Shown here one piece after another: positions 11,091-23,399 of a DNA stretch of 64,000 nucleotides. A model generated the notes under the pieces. It was not told the origin of the DNA and did no database searches. It saw only the letters and a list, made by a program, of their open reading frames with translations. Position 1 is the stretch's first letter. Each line of letters starts with the position of its first letter. The translations under genes and the position numbers were made by a program. Origin of the DNA: Anadara kagoshimensis (lineage: Eukaryota; Mollusca; Bivalvia; Arcoida; Arcidae); contig CM037870.1 of assembly GCA_021292105.1 (NCBI GenBank), positions 14,789,234 to 14,853,233 of the forward strand. Reading direction: 5' to 3'.

Positions 11091-13320
11091 GTGAGTATTA
11101 GCTTAACATTTTTGTTTTTAAAAACAGCGTATTACAATTGAAGAAACTTAGGAGAATAGATCAAATTATGCGATATAAATTGCTACTTGTTGGAGTCTAA
11201 ATTGTAACTTGTTAAAAATAGATAGTAGTATATAAATTCAATGACATAAACCGTAACTTGGTTTGACAATGGCCTGTAAAATAAATAAGATAAAATAAAA
11301 TAAAATAAAATAAAATAAAATAAAATAAAATAAAATAAAATAAAATAAAATTAAATTAGATAAAAAAATAAATAAATAAATAAATAAATAAATAAAAACC
11401 TGAAGAAATAAATTAAAAATTACTCCAAATGACAGGGCTTCATCCAACAAACCAGAAGTTTAAAAATCATAAGAAAACATTAAAACATAATTGATAATTG
11501 AAATATATTAAATTGTTTATAAATAATTATTTGGTCGTATATGAAATTTAAGAATCGAAATATGTTAAACGTGTTAAAAAGTTTAAAAATAAGAGTAGAG
11601 TAATGGTGTTTAACGTCCCAGTCAAGAATATTTCACTTATATCGAGACGTCACCAGCTGTAGGCGAAAGTGCAGAAATTTTGCCTGTGCGTTGCGCTGAT
11701 GGCATTATACAGCAGGGTTCTTAATCGTGCCAAGCCCACCGTTACACGGGACCTCGTTTATTATAAGTTCCTATCCGAAAGAACCGTGACTTTCATTTTG
11801 TAATGCCGAGTGCTTGGCGAAAGAACAGTCACTGCCCACTTTCAAGTCTTAGGTCAGACCCGACCGGGGATCACGACCTCCCACTTACTAGTCGGCAAAT
11901 GAAGTGAATTTTAATTAATTCAAATGATTTTATTACTATGTACATCGTGTTCTTTTGCAGTCTGAGAGAGTTGTTTAAGATTGGTCCATGTATGAGTCCC
12001 GAGACCATTAGTCCGGAGATCGATGACACAGTACAGAACGACCAAGATAATGATGATATAGAAGAGAAGCATTCCATTACAGGTAAGCTAAACACTTAAA
12101 TTACAGACCTGTCGAAAGTCAGTTAACACCAAACTAACAAATAAATGCTACTTTGAAGGATATAAGAGCGTTTTAGCAAGGAAAAATTCGATCCCCATGC
12201 ACTTTATAAAAACAATCTATTATCAGAGTTTTGATTCATTACAAGTTCACCAGCTAGTCAGACTCCCTTGTCAGCTGTTATCTATCTCTCGGGAGCTTTT
12301 AGGCCAACAGCTATCCATATCGTTATATTCTGTCGGCTGCTACCGATATTTCTGTCACTCGGCAGCCGAGCTTTGACTCATTTTCGTTAGCTCGGTGTAA
12401 AACTTTGCAAATGTCTGTAATGTACTTTATATTGAGTTTTAGAATTTAATTCAACGTGTTTAAATAAAATGGAATACAAACAATTGTGAAGCTATGTTGA
12501 AAGTACCATATAAATTCTTTACAACAAAAAGTGTAACCAATACTGGACCGAAACCTCGATTTTGAATCGCCCCAACCATTTTTCTCCTTAGTCATATGAC
12601 TTTAAACTAAATGTATCACAGGTTTAGGTCAATCTTGGAGCCTAAAATGGGATTTTACGCACAGTCAAGATTCTTTCACTTATATCAAGACAAAAGGACT
12701 TGATATAAGTGAAATAGCGTTGAATAGGACGTTAAATACAAATACACTACACTATGACCAGAAACCTGCTTTCACAAAGGTTTGCTCGATTCCATGTCCA
12801 TTAGTTCATGGTGTACCATAGAAGGTACATATCAAATACAAACATACCGATCCATATTAAAACACTTTGAAAACTGGCAATGTAATGAAGCCCCAATGAA
12901 GTTCCACCAGGTAAGTGAGGCAAAGTGCTCCGGACATACACTAGTACGCACCTTTTGTCTAACTATCTACACTCACCTCGTGTGAAATCTAAATTGAAAA
13001 TAAAATATCTCATACCAAATGTAGTGTACCAGATTGATGCAAAATGTGTATTTATCTCCTTTTTTTTTAAATGAAACAGATATTGGAGTTGTTTCTGAAG
13101 AGAAAAGTTATTCTGATGGCTACACAACAAACACGCCAGAATACAACATAGACCTGGCTGAACAGAATAAATATGATTCTGATGGAGATATCACTCCAGA
13201 ATATAACACAGGTCTGGCTGAACAGGATAAATGTGATTCTGATGAAGATATCACGCCAGAACAAAGAGTATTTGATGAACAGAACATATGCAATCCTGAT
13301 GTGGATAGTGAACAAAGAAG

Positions 13321-13362
<42 letters not shown>

Positions 13363-15093
13363 AGGATTAATTCCCAGTCAGGAACATTTCACCTACATAG
13401 TGACGTCAGGTCTTGGAGTTGTGCTGGACAATTTTGACATTTGCATTGCGCTCAGGCAAATGTACATGAATGCTTTTTAGTGTTACGATGACATTGTCAC
13501 TACCAGTGTTCATATTCCCTTGTAACTCATGTCGTGTTTAGGGGACATTGTCAACTGAGCTATATCCCGGTTTATTATAAAAACAGAAAAAGCGATATGC
13601 AGATAAAAAAGAAAACATTTTTTGCATAATCCAATGTAACAAAGAACACAAAAACATACAAATAAAACGAGCAAACAATATAAAGTTCAACACCACTATA
13701 TAGGGTCCACCTGCTTATAAAGGTCAGTAATTATATTATTCATATTACTTGAACCTGTATATAAAGACCACCTTTCCATAAGGCCACTTTTACTAGTTCC
13801 ATTGGCCTTTATAGACAGGTTTGACTGTATGGTAAAAAAAGACAAATATCAAATAGGTTTGTTTTATTTAAAAATAGGTGTATGCTTGATGAAATGGACA
13901 CCATTGACAACGAAGATGATAACATATCCATAGGTACCTGTTCTCTATCAAACAGTGATGCACAGATTGATTTAACGCCACAGGAAAACCATGATATCTT
14001 ATCCAAAGACACTGGATCTCGAACGGAGAGTGTTCAACGAACAAATATCACACCAAACAAAGAGAACGACACATCAAACAAAGAAGATGGCTATCTATTA
14101 AACACAGAAGATTCTGTCGCATCAATCCATGAAGATGACGGTACATCAATTGGTACCTGCTCTCTGTCAGACACATATGACCAAATGGCGCGAAAGCATA
14201 TCGATGTGAAAGACGATCTTAAAAACAGCAATGGTAGGTAAATAGCAATTAGTAGATCTACATTAAACACAAACATACCAGTCAATGTACAAGTCACAAT
14301 CTTAAAAGTCAACTACAAACATACATGTCTATGTTCAAATCCAAAAGCAAAGTAAAAACTTTGTTTAATAGTAAATTCTGTTAAAGCACATCGAATTCCA
14401 CCATGGAAGTGAGGCCGATTGCTTCGGAAGAGTAAGCACATTTTACAGATGTCGCATGTGTCATAAAACTAATGGGACAATCTTCGATACATGGACAATC
14501 TAGTACTAATTGTGATGACGGCCATTAAACTTTTTGAAGGACTATGCTTTCAATGCCACTGACATTCGGCAAGCTTACTGACAAACTTTCTGGAACCCAG
14601 GCGGTTGCTGCAATTTTCTTGGCCATCGAGGTAGCATTACATTTAGACATTAAACATGTATTTTCCCTTTAATTTATGATCTATTTTAGAATTGTTCTAT
14701 GGCTGTTATTATGTCTTTTTATTTTTTCTCTATTTGATGTATTTTTTTTACAGATTTCGGGAAACAAAAAGATGCTGAAGATAATTCAAATACATCTCCA
14801 AAGACCGGTCTATATATCGACCCAATCGTGATGGACAGTCGAAAAGAGTAAGTAAAATATTATATATAGAATGTAAGCAAACACTATTAACCTGTCTGAT
14901 TGACCTTTAATTTTAATTTTAAACATAGACGAGTGGGGACACGCATTTCGTCATAATTAAAAAAAAACAACTGTGTATTATTAACTGTAAATCCTAACAC
15001 TACCCATGTATTGGATGGGCCCTCCTATATGAATATTCCTAATGAAAGTTTAAGCGGGCAGGTCAATGGAGTTTGCTTATACATATAGTTAAT

Positions 15094-15164
<71 letters not shown>

Positions 15165-15169
15165 GAGAG

Positions 15170-15220
<51 letters not shown>

Positions 15221-18200
15221 TGCATTTGCCATTAAAACGATCGAGATGCATTTGAATCAATTATTACGGAATAATGAAGTTGGTTCTGGAATGACACAGA
15301 AAACCTGATTGCCCTGAAAAAACCACCAACCTTCCTCCAGCGAACTTAAACTTTCTCAAAGAAGGATCTGTCCTGATTGTGACTCAAAATGAGGGAATGA
15401 GAGATGCTTTATCGTGTAAACACGGATTAAGGTAATTTGGTCATCGATGCCTTTAGAAAGAGTTGAGTTGAGTAATGGTCATGAATTGTTCACTAATTTC
15501 GAGACGTTCCCCCAGAAAGAGAATAGAGATGCAAATTAACGGTGTTCTTATGTTAAATTGCAGGATTCTCCTGAATTTGAAAAACCTGATCCAGCAAAAT
15601 GTGAAACAAATAAAAGATATGAGGAAATGCAAGGCACAACTCAACATAGCTGTACACAAAGCTGAACTGAGAGTTGACAGAACAAAGAAGAGCAATGATG
15701 AGACGAAGGTCAAAATAACAGAGCTTAGAGCAGACTTCTGGAAGAAAGCAAAACAATTCCCCGCCTCAGTGTCACTCAAAGTTAACAAATGTGATAATTG
15801 GGTTCGAAAACGTAAACAAGATATAGTGGATGATCTAAATACAGTAAAACGAAAGGAAAAACTACTTAAAGAGGTAATACCGAAATTGATAGAAGAAAAT
15901 GCTTTGAGGAAATCATGGACTCCGACAGTACCTATGATAACCTTTTCTCCCGTGATTACACATCTTAATTTACAATTTTTGGAAGAATTTGGGACAATAT
16001 TTCGATTTAAAAAACTAAGACCTGGGATTTATTTTAGGCATCCGTTTTACAGAGCAACTTATCATGTTGCGGAAGAGAAGGTGGAGAACTTCAAAGAAAA
16101 ACACCCATACTTTTATTACAATTGCCAACGTTATATAAAGAAAAATGATGTTGAAGTATTTCATCAACAAACTGAAGATGTCATTTGGTATGATGAAAAG
16201 AAACAAGGCTTAAAAGAAATAAAAGAAAAGGACATCCAGAAACACGAATATATCAATATTGAAAATAAACAAGCAGAGAGCGGCAGAGAAAAGACAAAGA
16301 ATAATGGAGCAAGCTTAAAAATAAAACAGTTTAATGTCAAAAAGATGAGAGATGGGCAAGAAGACACAATGGTGACTGGTGGTGGCACAGGTGTTAAATC
16401 ACAGAAAGGTGTTACAAATACTGGACTGAAAACGACAAAGAAAAAATATATATGGAAGGAGAATACAAATTCTACTGATAGAGTAGTTCAGAATAAAAGC
16501 CAAGTGCCTACAAAGGCCACAAGAAAGACAATTGTAGAATCAAAGGTAAACGACGGTAAAGCAAAAACAATTCAAAGAAAAGTCAACTCAACGATACAAA
16601 AACTAAGAAATAACAGTGAAGATAAAATAAAAATAAATACAAGTAGTAACAGTAAAGAGATAACAAGGAATGAAAATGACAAAAGAAACAAGAACCAGGA
16701 AAACATGGCCGTGGATAAAAAGATATTAGAAAGACTAGAAAACTTGCGAAAACAGGGAAAAGATGCATTTGTTAAAACATCAGGGGAGAAAAGCTTTATC
16801 TATATAAAACCAGCTGCTTTGCAAGGCATCGAAACAGAAATTGGTAACAATCGCCACCTGGTCATCAGTGTAACAAAAAGAAGTCAGTCAGTGAGTGATG
16901 CAAAGATTGTTCGAAGGCCCCCGTATTCTCCTATTAAACATGCAGCTATGAAAAGATTCGGCACCACAAAGCCATCAAATTCTCTCTTGGACAATATAAG
17001 GGTACATGCAAAACCAGTGCCAGTTAAAGGTAAAACAAAGATACCGCTGTTTATCAGGCAAAATGTGGACTACAAGACACCAACACCAAGAAAACAATCA
17101 ATCAGCAATGTGCCTTCACCACGTATTCATTTCACAGAAGGACAATCAAAAAGTGGTGTAATTCAGAGGAAAAGAAACCCCTTTGGATCTGAGCCTACAA
17201 TTTCTGATGCATTCGATAATAAGGCCAAAGCAGACCATGATAAATCTAACACGGACAGACGAATCCCTGTTTCGAGGAACGATATAATCAGAGATTTTAC
17301 GAGGCCACAAACAAGAACATTTAATAAGTTCCGTTATGAGTCTCAAACACAATCTTTGATACCCATTTCGGTTAATTACATGAAAGGAAAGTGCCAAAGA
17401 ATAGTCCTTTCGAGGGAACCGGCGCCTTATGGTCATATAATTACCCGGGATTTTACAATGCCACAAAAGAGAACATTTAATAAATTCCATAACAAGTCTA
17501 GAAAACAGCGACAATCTTTGATACCAATTTCTGTTAATTATATGAAAGAAAGTGGCCAAAGAAAAGTCGCGTCAAGAGAACCGGCGCCTTATGGTAACAT
17601 TATTCCTCAAGATCAAACCACGGTTGTGTCACGGAAACCAGCGCCTCGTGATCATTTGAATGTCCGCAACAAAAACAAGGACGTGTTCAGAGAACCGACA
17701 CCTTATGATCATATAATTTCCCAAGTCATTGGTGAATATATGCCATGGTCAGATGACGATGAAGATGATGCATATAATAATCCAGAAGGTGATAAGGAAA
17801 AGCCTGAAAACAGTCACCATGACACCATTACTGTGAGAGAAAAAGAAAACAATAGAACGAAAGAAACATTGAAAACCAAAGGCAAAGTTAAAAGCAATGG
17901 AAGTCTAAATTTACTAGAAGATGACAAGGCAATTACAAAGAAATCAAGAAACGTTATTCTGCTTCCACCTATAACGCCGACATTAAGTCCTATCAAACGA
18001 GCTAGGTCAAGGTCAGAGAGATGTAAATCATATAAATCAGAGAAGCAAGATAAAAGTAACAACGATAGTTTGGCTGTCAATGTAAACAGTACATTGAATG
18101 GCAGGAACTCGGTATCAGTTACTGTACCAAAGAATTCAGTGACAGACACCAACATGTCTGGAAAATCACTAGAAGGTAAAAACTGTCGCAATGTTCCGCG

Positions 18201-18558
18201 ACCTCAAGAAAAGAAAAATGAAATGTGCGAAATCGTACCCCATCCACCAGAGTCGCCAAAGGACACGAGTAAACGCAGAGGAAGAAAATTGCCAATTGGA
18301 ACAGGCAAAGAAATTGAACCAACTGCTGCAAAGATTTTCAAGGCGGAAACGAACAGAACGCCTTCTAAAGCATTGTTTGACCACGGGATTCAATCCACTG
18401 CAAACATTGGTCATGATTCGAGTAAAAATGAGAGGTCACTGTTGGAAAACATTGATGAAAGAATGTTGTCTTCTGTTATGGATGAACAATGTAATTCTGC
18501 CAGAAAGTCTTTACGTGGACAGTCTGAATTAGTTCTGCCACCAATCAGAAACCATTAA
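11056..18558 (+). CDS. Copy 2: intact highly charged coiled-coil protein, family unknown
   Basis: Six exons join in phase (11056-11090, 11961-12082, 13080-13320, 13878-14233, 14754-14847, 15564-18558), giving 3,843 nt and a 1,280-aa protein. Residues 1-12 are a basic cluster (MPKNRKSGKRKR), consistent with nuclear targeting. Residues about 13-282 are an acidic Ser/Thr-rich linker with repeats. Residues about 284-400 are Lys/Glu-rich and likely coiled coil. A conserved segment from about 400 to 470 (TPTVPMITFSPV, FGTIFRFKKLRPG, FRHPFYRATYH, HPYFYYNCQRYI) looks folded. The rest is low-complexity and basic, with two TFNKF..IPISVNYMK..REPAPYG units, one EYMPWSDDDEDD acidic block (about 1007), KRRGRKL (weakly AT-hook-like), VILLPPITPT and the C-terminus LVLPPIRNH. 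There is no signal peptide or membrane segment. I do not recognise the family. The ATG is fixed by conservation across copies. Confidence 0.75.
11280..11396. repeat. (TAAAA)n/(AAAT)n microsatellite, copy 2 intron 1
   Basis: About 14 AAAAT units are followed by AAATA units. Confidence 0.95.
11596..11890 (-). mobile_element. SINE S2 in copy 2 intron 1
   Basis: The minus strand reads a tRNA-like head, then AAGACTTGAAAGTGGGCAGT, GCACTCGGCATTAC and a tail with GTCTCGATATAAGTGAAAT. A closely related copy lies at 63130-63380. Confidence 0.7.
11961..12082 (+). CDS. Copy 2 exon 2
   Basis: TTTGCAG|TCTG to ACAG|GTAAGC. It encodes LRELFKIGPC then SPETISPEIDDTVQN, which is nearly identical in copies 3 and 4. 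Confidence 0.75.
12103..12421. mobile_element. MITE-A in copy 2 intron 2
   Basis: TTACAGACCTGTCGAAAG at the left and its imperfect inverse near 12400-12421 bound about 320 bp of non-coding sequence. Confidence 0.6.
13080..13320 (+). CDS. Copy 2 exon 3
   Basis: GAAACAG|AT to AG|GTAAGA. It contains two copies of the acidic PEYN.(D/G)LAEQ.K.DSD repeat. Copies 1, 3 and 4 carry one. Confidence 0.75.
13323..13359 (+). repeat. (GA)n at copy 2 exon 3 donor
   Basis: A pure GA run starts within the extended donor site. Confidence 0.95.
13878..14233 (+). CDS. Copy 2 exon 4
   Basis: AAATAG|GTG to AATG|GTAGGT, 356 bp, acidic, with two IGTCSLS motifs. Confidence 0.75.
14268..14560 (+). repeat. R1 repeat in copy 2 intron 4
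   Basis: The core GGAAGTGAGGCCGATTGCTT is followed by TGTGATGACGGCCATTAAAC. This is a single unit at the position where copy 1 has three. Confidence 0.7.
14754..14847 (+). CDS. Copy 2 exon 5
   Basis: A 94-bp linker exon, TTACAG|AT to AAAAGA|GTAAGT, containing TGLYIDPIVMDSRK. Confidence 0.75.
14888..15067. mobile_element. MITE-B in copy 2 intron 5
   Basis: The ends TAACCTGTCTGATTGACCTT and TTAAGCGGGCAGGTCAATGG are inverted repeats. It is orthologous to the insertion in copy 1. Confidence 0.7.
15097..15218 (+). repeat. (GA)n microsatellite, copy 2 intron 5
   Basis: About 122 bp of almost pure GA with two single-base interruptions. Confidence 0.95.
15255..15470 (-). mobile_element. SINE S1 in copy 2 intron 5
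   Basis: The S1 body includes AAGGATCTGTCCTGATTGTG. It occupies the same place as the S1 in copies 1, 3 and 4. Confidence 0.65.
15564..18558 (+). CDS. Copy 2 terminal exon 6
   Basis: AATTGCAG|GATTCTC to TAA, 2,995 bp, one uninterrupted frame. It carries the coiled coil, the conserved FGTIFRFKKL region, the repeat units and the C-terminus. An ATAATATAAAC block about 90-100 nt past the stop recurs after all copies and may serve as a weak polyadenylation signal. Confidence 0.9.
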
Positions 18559-18884
18559 AATGGAACGGTAGAAACCAAATCAGAAAAAGAAATGTTATAT
18601 CATATATACATTGTATTATAATTTGTTTATCATTATTGTATTACATAGAATAATATAAACATATAAACCTATCCTTAAAGATGAAAATTCTTTATCAAGG
18701 CTGTAATAGAGTTTTGCGTCTTTTTGGAAAATGTGCAATCTTTCAATCTTTAAATTATTTTTTCCATAATATACTAGTATTTGTTATATCTCTAGGCAGC
18801 TTTTTTGCCACAATCTATCCATAATCGGCCGTTAAAGAGTATGTTTGTTTTTTGATTTATCAGTGAATAAATGGCGATTTTACA

Positions 18885-19045
18885 TTCAAGTCAAGATTGT
18901 AGTGTTCAATAAACCACAGAGATTCGATAAGTGAACTGACACAAATTTTCACTCACTATGAGCCTAGGTGCTATTCGAATCGTAAGCGGGCACTGTAGAC
19001 CACTTTGCTAAATAGCCTCAACGTCCTTAGAGCCATCGAACAAAT
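18885..19045 (-). mobile_element. SINE S1, 3' flank of copy 2
   Basis: It aligns with the insertion after copy 1 (7035-7205), including the shared CTCAACGTCCTTAGAGCCA flank. Confidence 0.65.
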
Positions 19046-20372
19046 GTACCAGTGAAGACAAGAATAATTGAAATTGAGCTTTTGTATAACCAAATCAACC
19101 AAGAACAAACCCCAATATCGTCTGAGTGATAACAAAATAAATGCATTTCCTTGTGTGTCCTAAGTTCTTGGTACTAACAGTTTGTGCCAAAAAATTAATG
19201 GGCAATCTTCAGAAAACAATAAACATTTGAATCTCATTTCAAATTTCCTGTCACTTCATTTTCAAAATCAGAAATAACCTCGTCTATTTTCGTTATATAC
19301 CGGTAAACATCGTTTGTAAACAATACCCTTTGGGTTAGATGCTATTTTGAAGAACAGGCGGAAAGTTCGTGGGAAGTCTCCCGGATTGCGTGATTTCACG
19401 TGATCAATGTCTAAAAAACTTATTTTTTCTAAAAGAAATATTTTAAGTAGTCTAGTTTAGATTTACAACATATTTTGTTGAAAAAATAAAATTTATAACA
19501 GTAAAAAAAGATGATACACTTTCGGTATGACATGAGCAATTGACCTCGTTTTTACACTCGTTTTTACACCCGTTTTTACATCATATTATATAGTGAAAAA
19601 TGCATACATTTTACTAAAAATGGCGTAAGTATTACACGTTTTTGATTTCGCTAAAAACTAAATTTACCTGGTACAAAATGTTTCAAATGATGATCAGATA
19701 AATAGGTCAGAGACTCCATGTGCAGATGGCATAGAAAACATCTTGATTTATATTACATGTGACAAAAAAATAAAGAGATAGTTTTAGAACAATTTAGGAA
19801 TAGTAAAATCTGTCTAAAAATTAAAAATTCCGATATTTTTATATATTTTCTTATTTTCTAAAATATTTTAACATTTTTCTAACTAAGAATTAAAAGTTGA
19901 ACACTTAGGGCGCCTTTTTGACTTTGAACATGTGCAGTGATGTGCTACCTATGATTGATATCCGGTATAAACAAAATGGCACGAACTTGACGCTACCACG
20001 AAGTTAGAGCACTTTAGGATATTGAGACTTATGCTGTGGCAAAGTAGTTGCGTGGTTCAAGAACTTTAAATGATTGCGCACATTACAGAGTGGTTATTTA
20101 CACCACCATACTTATACTAAAACCCGATGATAGATTTGAGACAGTGAAACTTTACAATCAACAAGACATCCCTATCATTTCTGGAAAAGTAGAATTTTAA
20201 ACGGATAAGTTCTCAACATCATACTTACTATAGGATTGTGATGTGGGCATGGGCCGGTATATGTTTGTGTTTTGCCTAGTGTTAAACTTTTGTTCTCCCT
20301 GTACTGAACGTTTCAGGCGATCATGCCCCGAGACCGGTTGTATAATAAACTGTTAGAAATATACATACATTA

Positions 20373-20645
20373 CACACAGGTCTTCAAAAGTTTAACACTA
20401 GGCTAACGAATATAGGCAGATCGGTTGTGGAGGGTGGGGGTGTGAGGGAGGGCATGTAGAAACCTAGTGATAGAAAAATGCCGAAAGATAAATAACATAA
20501 AGCTGTCGGGAAATAGGTAACCAGCTGTCGATTCATAACTATTTTACTCGTTGAGGTTAACATAAAACTAACACGGGGCCGAACTGAGCTGCCAATTCGT
20601 TACTTAGTGTCAAACTTTCGATAGTCTTGTTCTGTGTATGGCAAA
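20373..20645. mobile_element. MITE-A, intergenic
   Basis: The left end is CACAGGTCTTCAAAAGTTTA then ACACTAGGCTAACGAA. The right end is TTCGTTACTTAGTGTCAAAC then TTTCGATAG. The arms are imperfect inverted repeats. Confidence 0.65.
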
Positions 20646-21361
20646 TTAAACTAACGTTAGAGTGTACAACTAGATTCGATTTTTAAATATATTTTGTTCC
20701 AGTGATTGCTGTGAGCAACCACATGTCACAAAGCATGTAAAACATTATTGTTTGTCTGTAAATTCTTTGCACATGGTTTTTACTGCGTTTATTTTAAAAT
20801 GCTTCCAATAAAATATAAATAAAATAATAAAAAAAACAGGATAAAAAGCAATTTATAGTTTAAAATCAAGAAACAATTTCCCATTTCTTTCGTATAAAGA
20901 AATGGTTTAAAGATTTAACAAGTTAATAACCAATTGGGCTTCGTTCAAAGTATAGTGGTGTTTTGGTCAAGTAAGTTCAACAACATTAAATAGGAAATTA
21001 ATGGTTTCATGACAATATTGACTTGAATTGAAAGATGGAGAAAAAACCCTTAACCCTTGTTCAAATATGACATTGCTATTTTTTGCAACTTGAAAAATGT
21101 CGGGAATGACTAAATTATATTACATTAAGATGAGTTTTTAAAATCCATCACAAAAAACCAGGCGTTGTTCTCTCCATATTCCAATCATGACATCACATTT
21201 GATGTTTTTTCATAAAAAAAAAAGGGGGGGGGGGGACTTGTGTCGCCGACTCAAGCTGCACTTCTTAATCTAGTTATTCTTTTTTTGTAATAAAACAGAC
21301 TTACAAATGCTTTATGAGCTTCACGGTTGTGTGATATCTTCAGTTGCAGATTTATATCAGA

Positions 21362-21595
21362 CAGGCCCCGGTGGCTGATTGGTCTAAAGTTTTGAACCTG
21401 TGCACTGTGATCCGTAACTTCACTGCTATGTTCGAATCTCACTTGGGAAATCCTTATATTTTAAATTTGGTCAGTTCGCTTGCCGAAGATTCGTGGTTCT
21501 CTCAGTATACTCCGGTTTCCCCTATAATCCCAGAACTAACCGCACCGATAAGTGAGAAAACCATAACCATTACTCAATTCCAATTTTCACATTAT
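21362..21595 (+). mobile_element. SINE S1
   Basis: The tRNA-like head CCCGGTGGCTGATTGGTCTA carries an A box. The B box is TGTTCGAATCTC. The tail ends with the GTGAGAAAACC block. Confidence 0.7.
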
Positions 21596-21660
21596 ATATG
21601 CATAATTTTCATCCAATACAAACACTAATGAACAATAATGCTAATGTTTCCTTCTACAAC

Positions 21661-22520
21661 CAGAATTTTCCCGAATTGAACAAAATGTAAAACAAACAAA
21701 TGAGTACGGAGGCATAGAGCTCCCATCGATATGTTGGGAAAATAATGTTTTTATGTCGACAAAACACGATAATTCATTGCAATATCGACATATATCGTAG
21801 TAAATAATTTACATGTTGGTATAATTATATGACATACCACAGTAATGAGAAATATGAGAAAACATAACTCAAACGCAGCAAAGTGACTATTACGGTAGCT
21901 TAGTTGGTAGAATGCTCGCTTGGTAAGTGGGAGATCGTAGGTTCTAACCCCCTCCCTAAGCCAAGACTTGAAAAATAGGTAGTGACAGTTCTTTCGACAA
22001 GGACTCGGCATTTATAACAGATCTTAAAAACCGATGTCCCGTGTGAAGGCAGGCGTGACATGTTAAAGGACCCTTGATGCATAATGTCCGGCCTTGCCGC
22101 ACTGCAAAGGTCAAATTCTTTAGCACTTCACCTATATATTATGGTGTCAGTGAATTTTTTTTTTACTGGGAAGTAAAAAATCAATCAATCAATCAATCAA
22201 TCGCAAACATAGCGGTACACAATCAGAATTAAAAGTGAACAGGACAGAATGACGAAGGATGAGATGAATGCAAAAATGAAGAAGTCACGAAATACAAGGC
22301 ATACCGAGAAATTCATCAGTGAGATGGCAACACGTAAACCACCTACCATCTAAATGTCATTTAAAGGAATAAAAAAAACTACTCAAAGATGCTATTTCAA
22401 AACTGGAAAAAGTAAAATGTGATGAAGAAACACGAGTTCCTACTGTATCAGCGATAACACTTTCTCCAGTAATTGAACAAGTAAATGTACAATTTGTGAC
22501 AGGGTTTTTTGAGCTATAGA
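21661..22520 (+). pseudogene. Ancient exon 6 relic of the same family, split by a SINE
   Basis: Bases 21661-21710 (TTTTCCCGAATTGAACAAAATGTAAAACAAACAAATGAG, interrupted) match the start of exon 6. After an inserted SINE, 22203-22500 resumes with AACATAGCGGTACACAATCA, GATGAGATGAATGCAAAAAT and, further on, ACACTTTCTCCAGTAATTGA, which aligns with the TFSPVIAHLNLQF coding region. It is full of indels and stops. The divergence is clearly greater than between copies 1-4, so it predates them. No other exons of this relic were found. Confidence 0.7.
21880..22202 (+). mobile_element. tRNA-derived SINE S2 inserted in the exon 6 relic
   Basis: The A box is GGTAGCTTAGTTGGTAGAAT and the B box AGGTTCTAACCC. 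The body is CTCGGCATTTATAAC...ATAATGTCCGGC and the end is an (ATCA)n tail. It interrupts the relic reading frame. Confidence 0.75.
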
Positions 22521-22604
22521 CAACTCGAACCTTGATTCAATAATAGGGACTGGTTTCAAATAGCCGCTTGTGAGGCCAAACAGAGTGGAGTGGTGTGCAT
22601 CGAA

Positions 22605-22745
22605 AAAATATTGTGTTTTATTTTTTTACTCCAGTCAGTTCTGTGATGATGGAGGAAACCCGAGTGTCCGGAGAAACTCACCAACCTTTGGCACGCGAAC
22701 TGACAAACTTTCTTACACTAGAATATCCCTAACGGGATAAGTCCG
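22605..22745 (-). mobile_element. SINE S1, 5'-truncated
   Basis: S1 body and tail only: CAGTTCTGTGATGATGGAGG through CTTACACTAGAATATCCC. The tRNA-like head is missing. Confidence 0.6.
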
Positions 22746-22977
22746 ACAGCTTCCATTATTGAATTATTGAAATTGACAGAGCTGAAGATACATCAGAATA
22801 CCATGTATTTCTATCGATATCGACGGGTTTAATTAAATATCAAGCATGGATCGGTAAAGTAATGTTTTAGAAAGTGTTGCCGTGTTATTTCGTTTCTGTC
22901 GTTTTAGCCAGAAATTTCAAAATTCAATAATGGAAGCTGTCAGACCACAAAACCCAACAAGTAAATATTAAAATAGG

Positions 22978-23165
22978 GGTTTAGTGGGCTGATTAGTCGG
23001 ACTACATGAGTGCGCGCTAGTACAAGTGACAGACCATAAAACACATTCGCACATTTCACACCAACACGAAATTGTTCTTATGAATTAATCCTTAAAGATT
23101 AATAAACGTTCTTGTTGCTGAAAAATACCTGATGCTACGTAAAACAATATTAAAACCAACAACCA
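22978..23165 (+). mobile_element. SINE S3 fragment
   Basis: It matches the body and 3' end of the full S3 at 33601-33998 (GTGCGCGCTAGTACAA, AGACCATAAAACACA, GATGC..ACGT.AA.CAA). It ends just upstream of copy 3. Confidence 0.6.
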
Positions 23166-23399
23166 ACTTTACTTGGACTTAAAAATCTGTGTGACTAAAG
23201 TACGAATCTGGTTCATCGGGAAATATTTCGGAAAGTGATTCAAACCTTTGACGTGAAAATGGAAACAATATAAAGCAAATTGTGGATGTCTTACCCGTCC
23301 TGCACTCCTGCTTGCCAGTGTTTTGAGTGAATTCGACCGATTTTTCTCGAACATAACGTGCCGTTTTTGCAACGATTAAAGTATCCGCCCGAACGATTT

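Larger units (their letters stand above)
18600..21660. other. Intergenic region, copy 2 to relic, no gene seen
   Basis: It holds a SINE S1 (18885-19045), an R1 end (20235-20290), a MITE-A (20373-20645), a G-homopolymer near 21224-21235 and a SINE S1 (21362-21595). The remainder is AT-rich and unstructured. Confidence 0.6.

Noticed and set aside
15025..15260. Ser-Leu repeat frames on the minus strand
   Set aside because: Translation of a (CT)n microsatellite.
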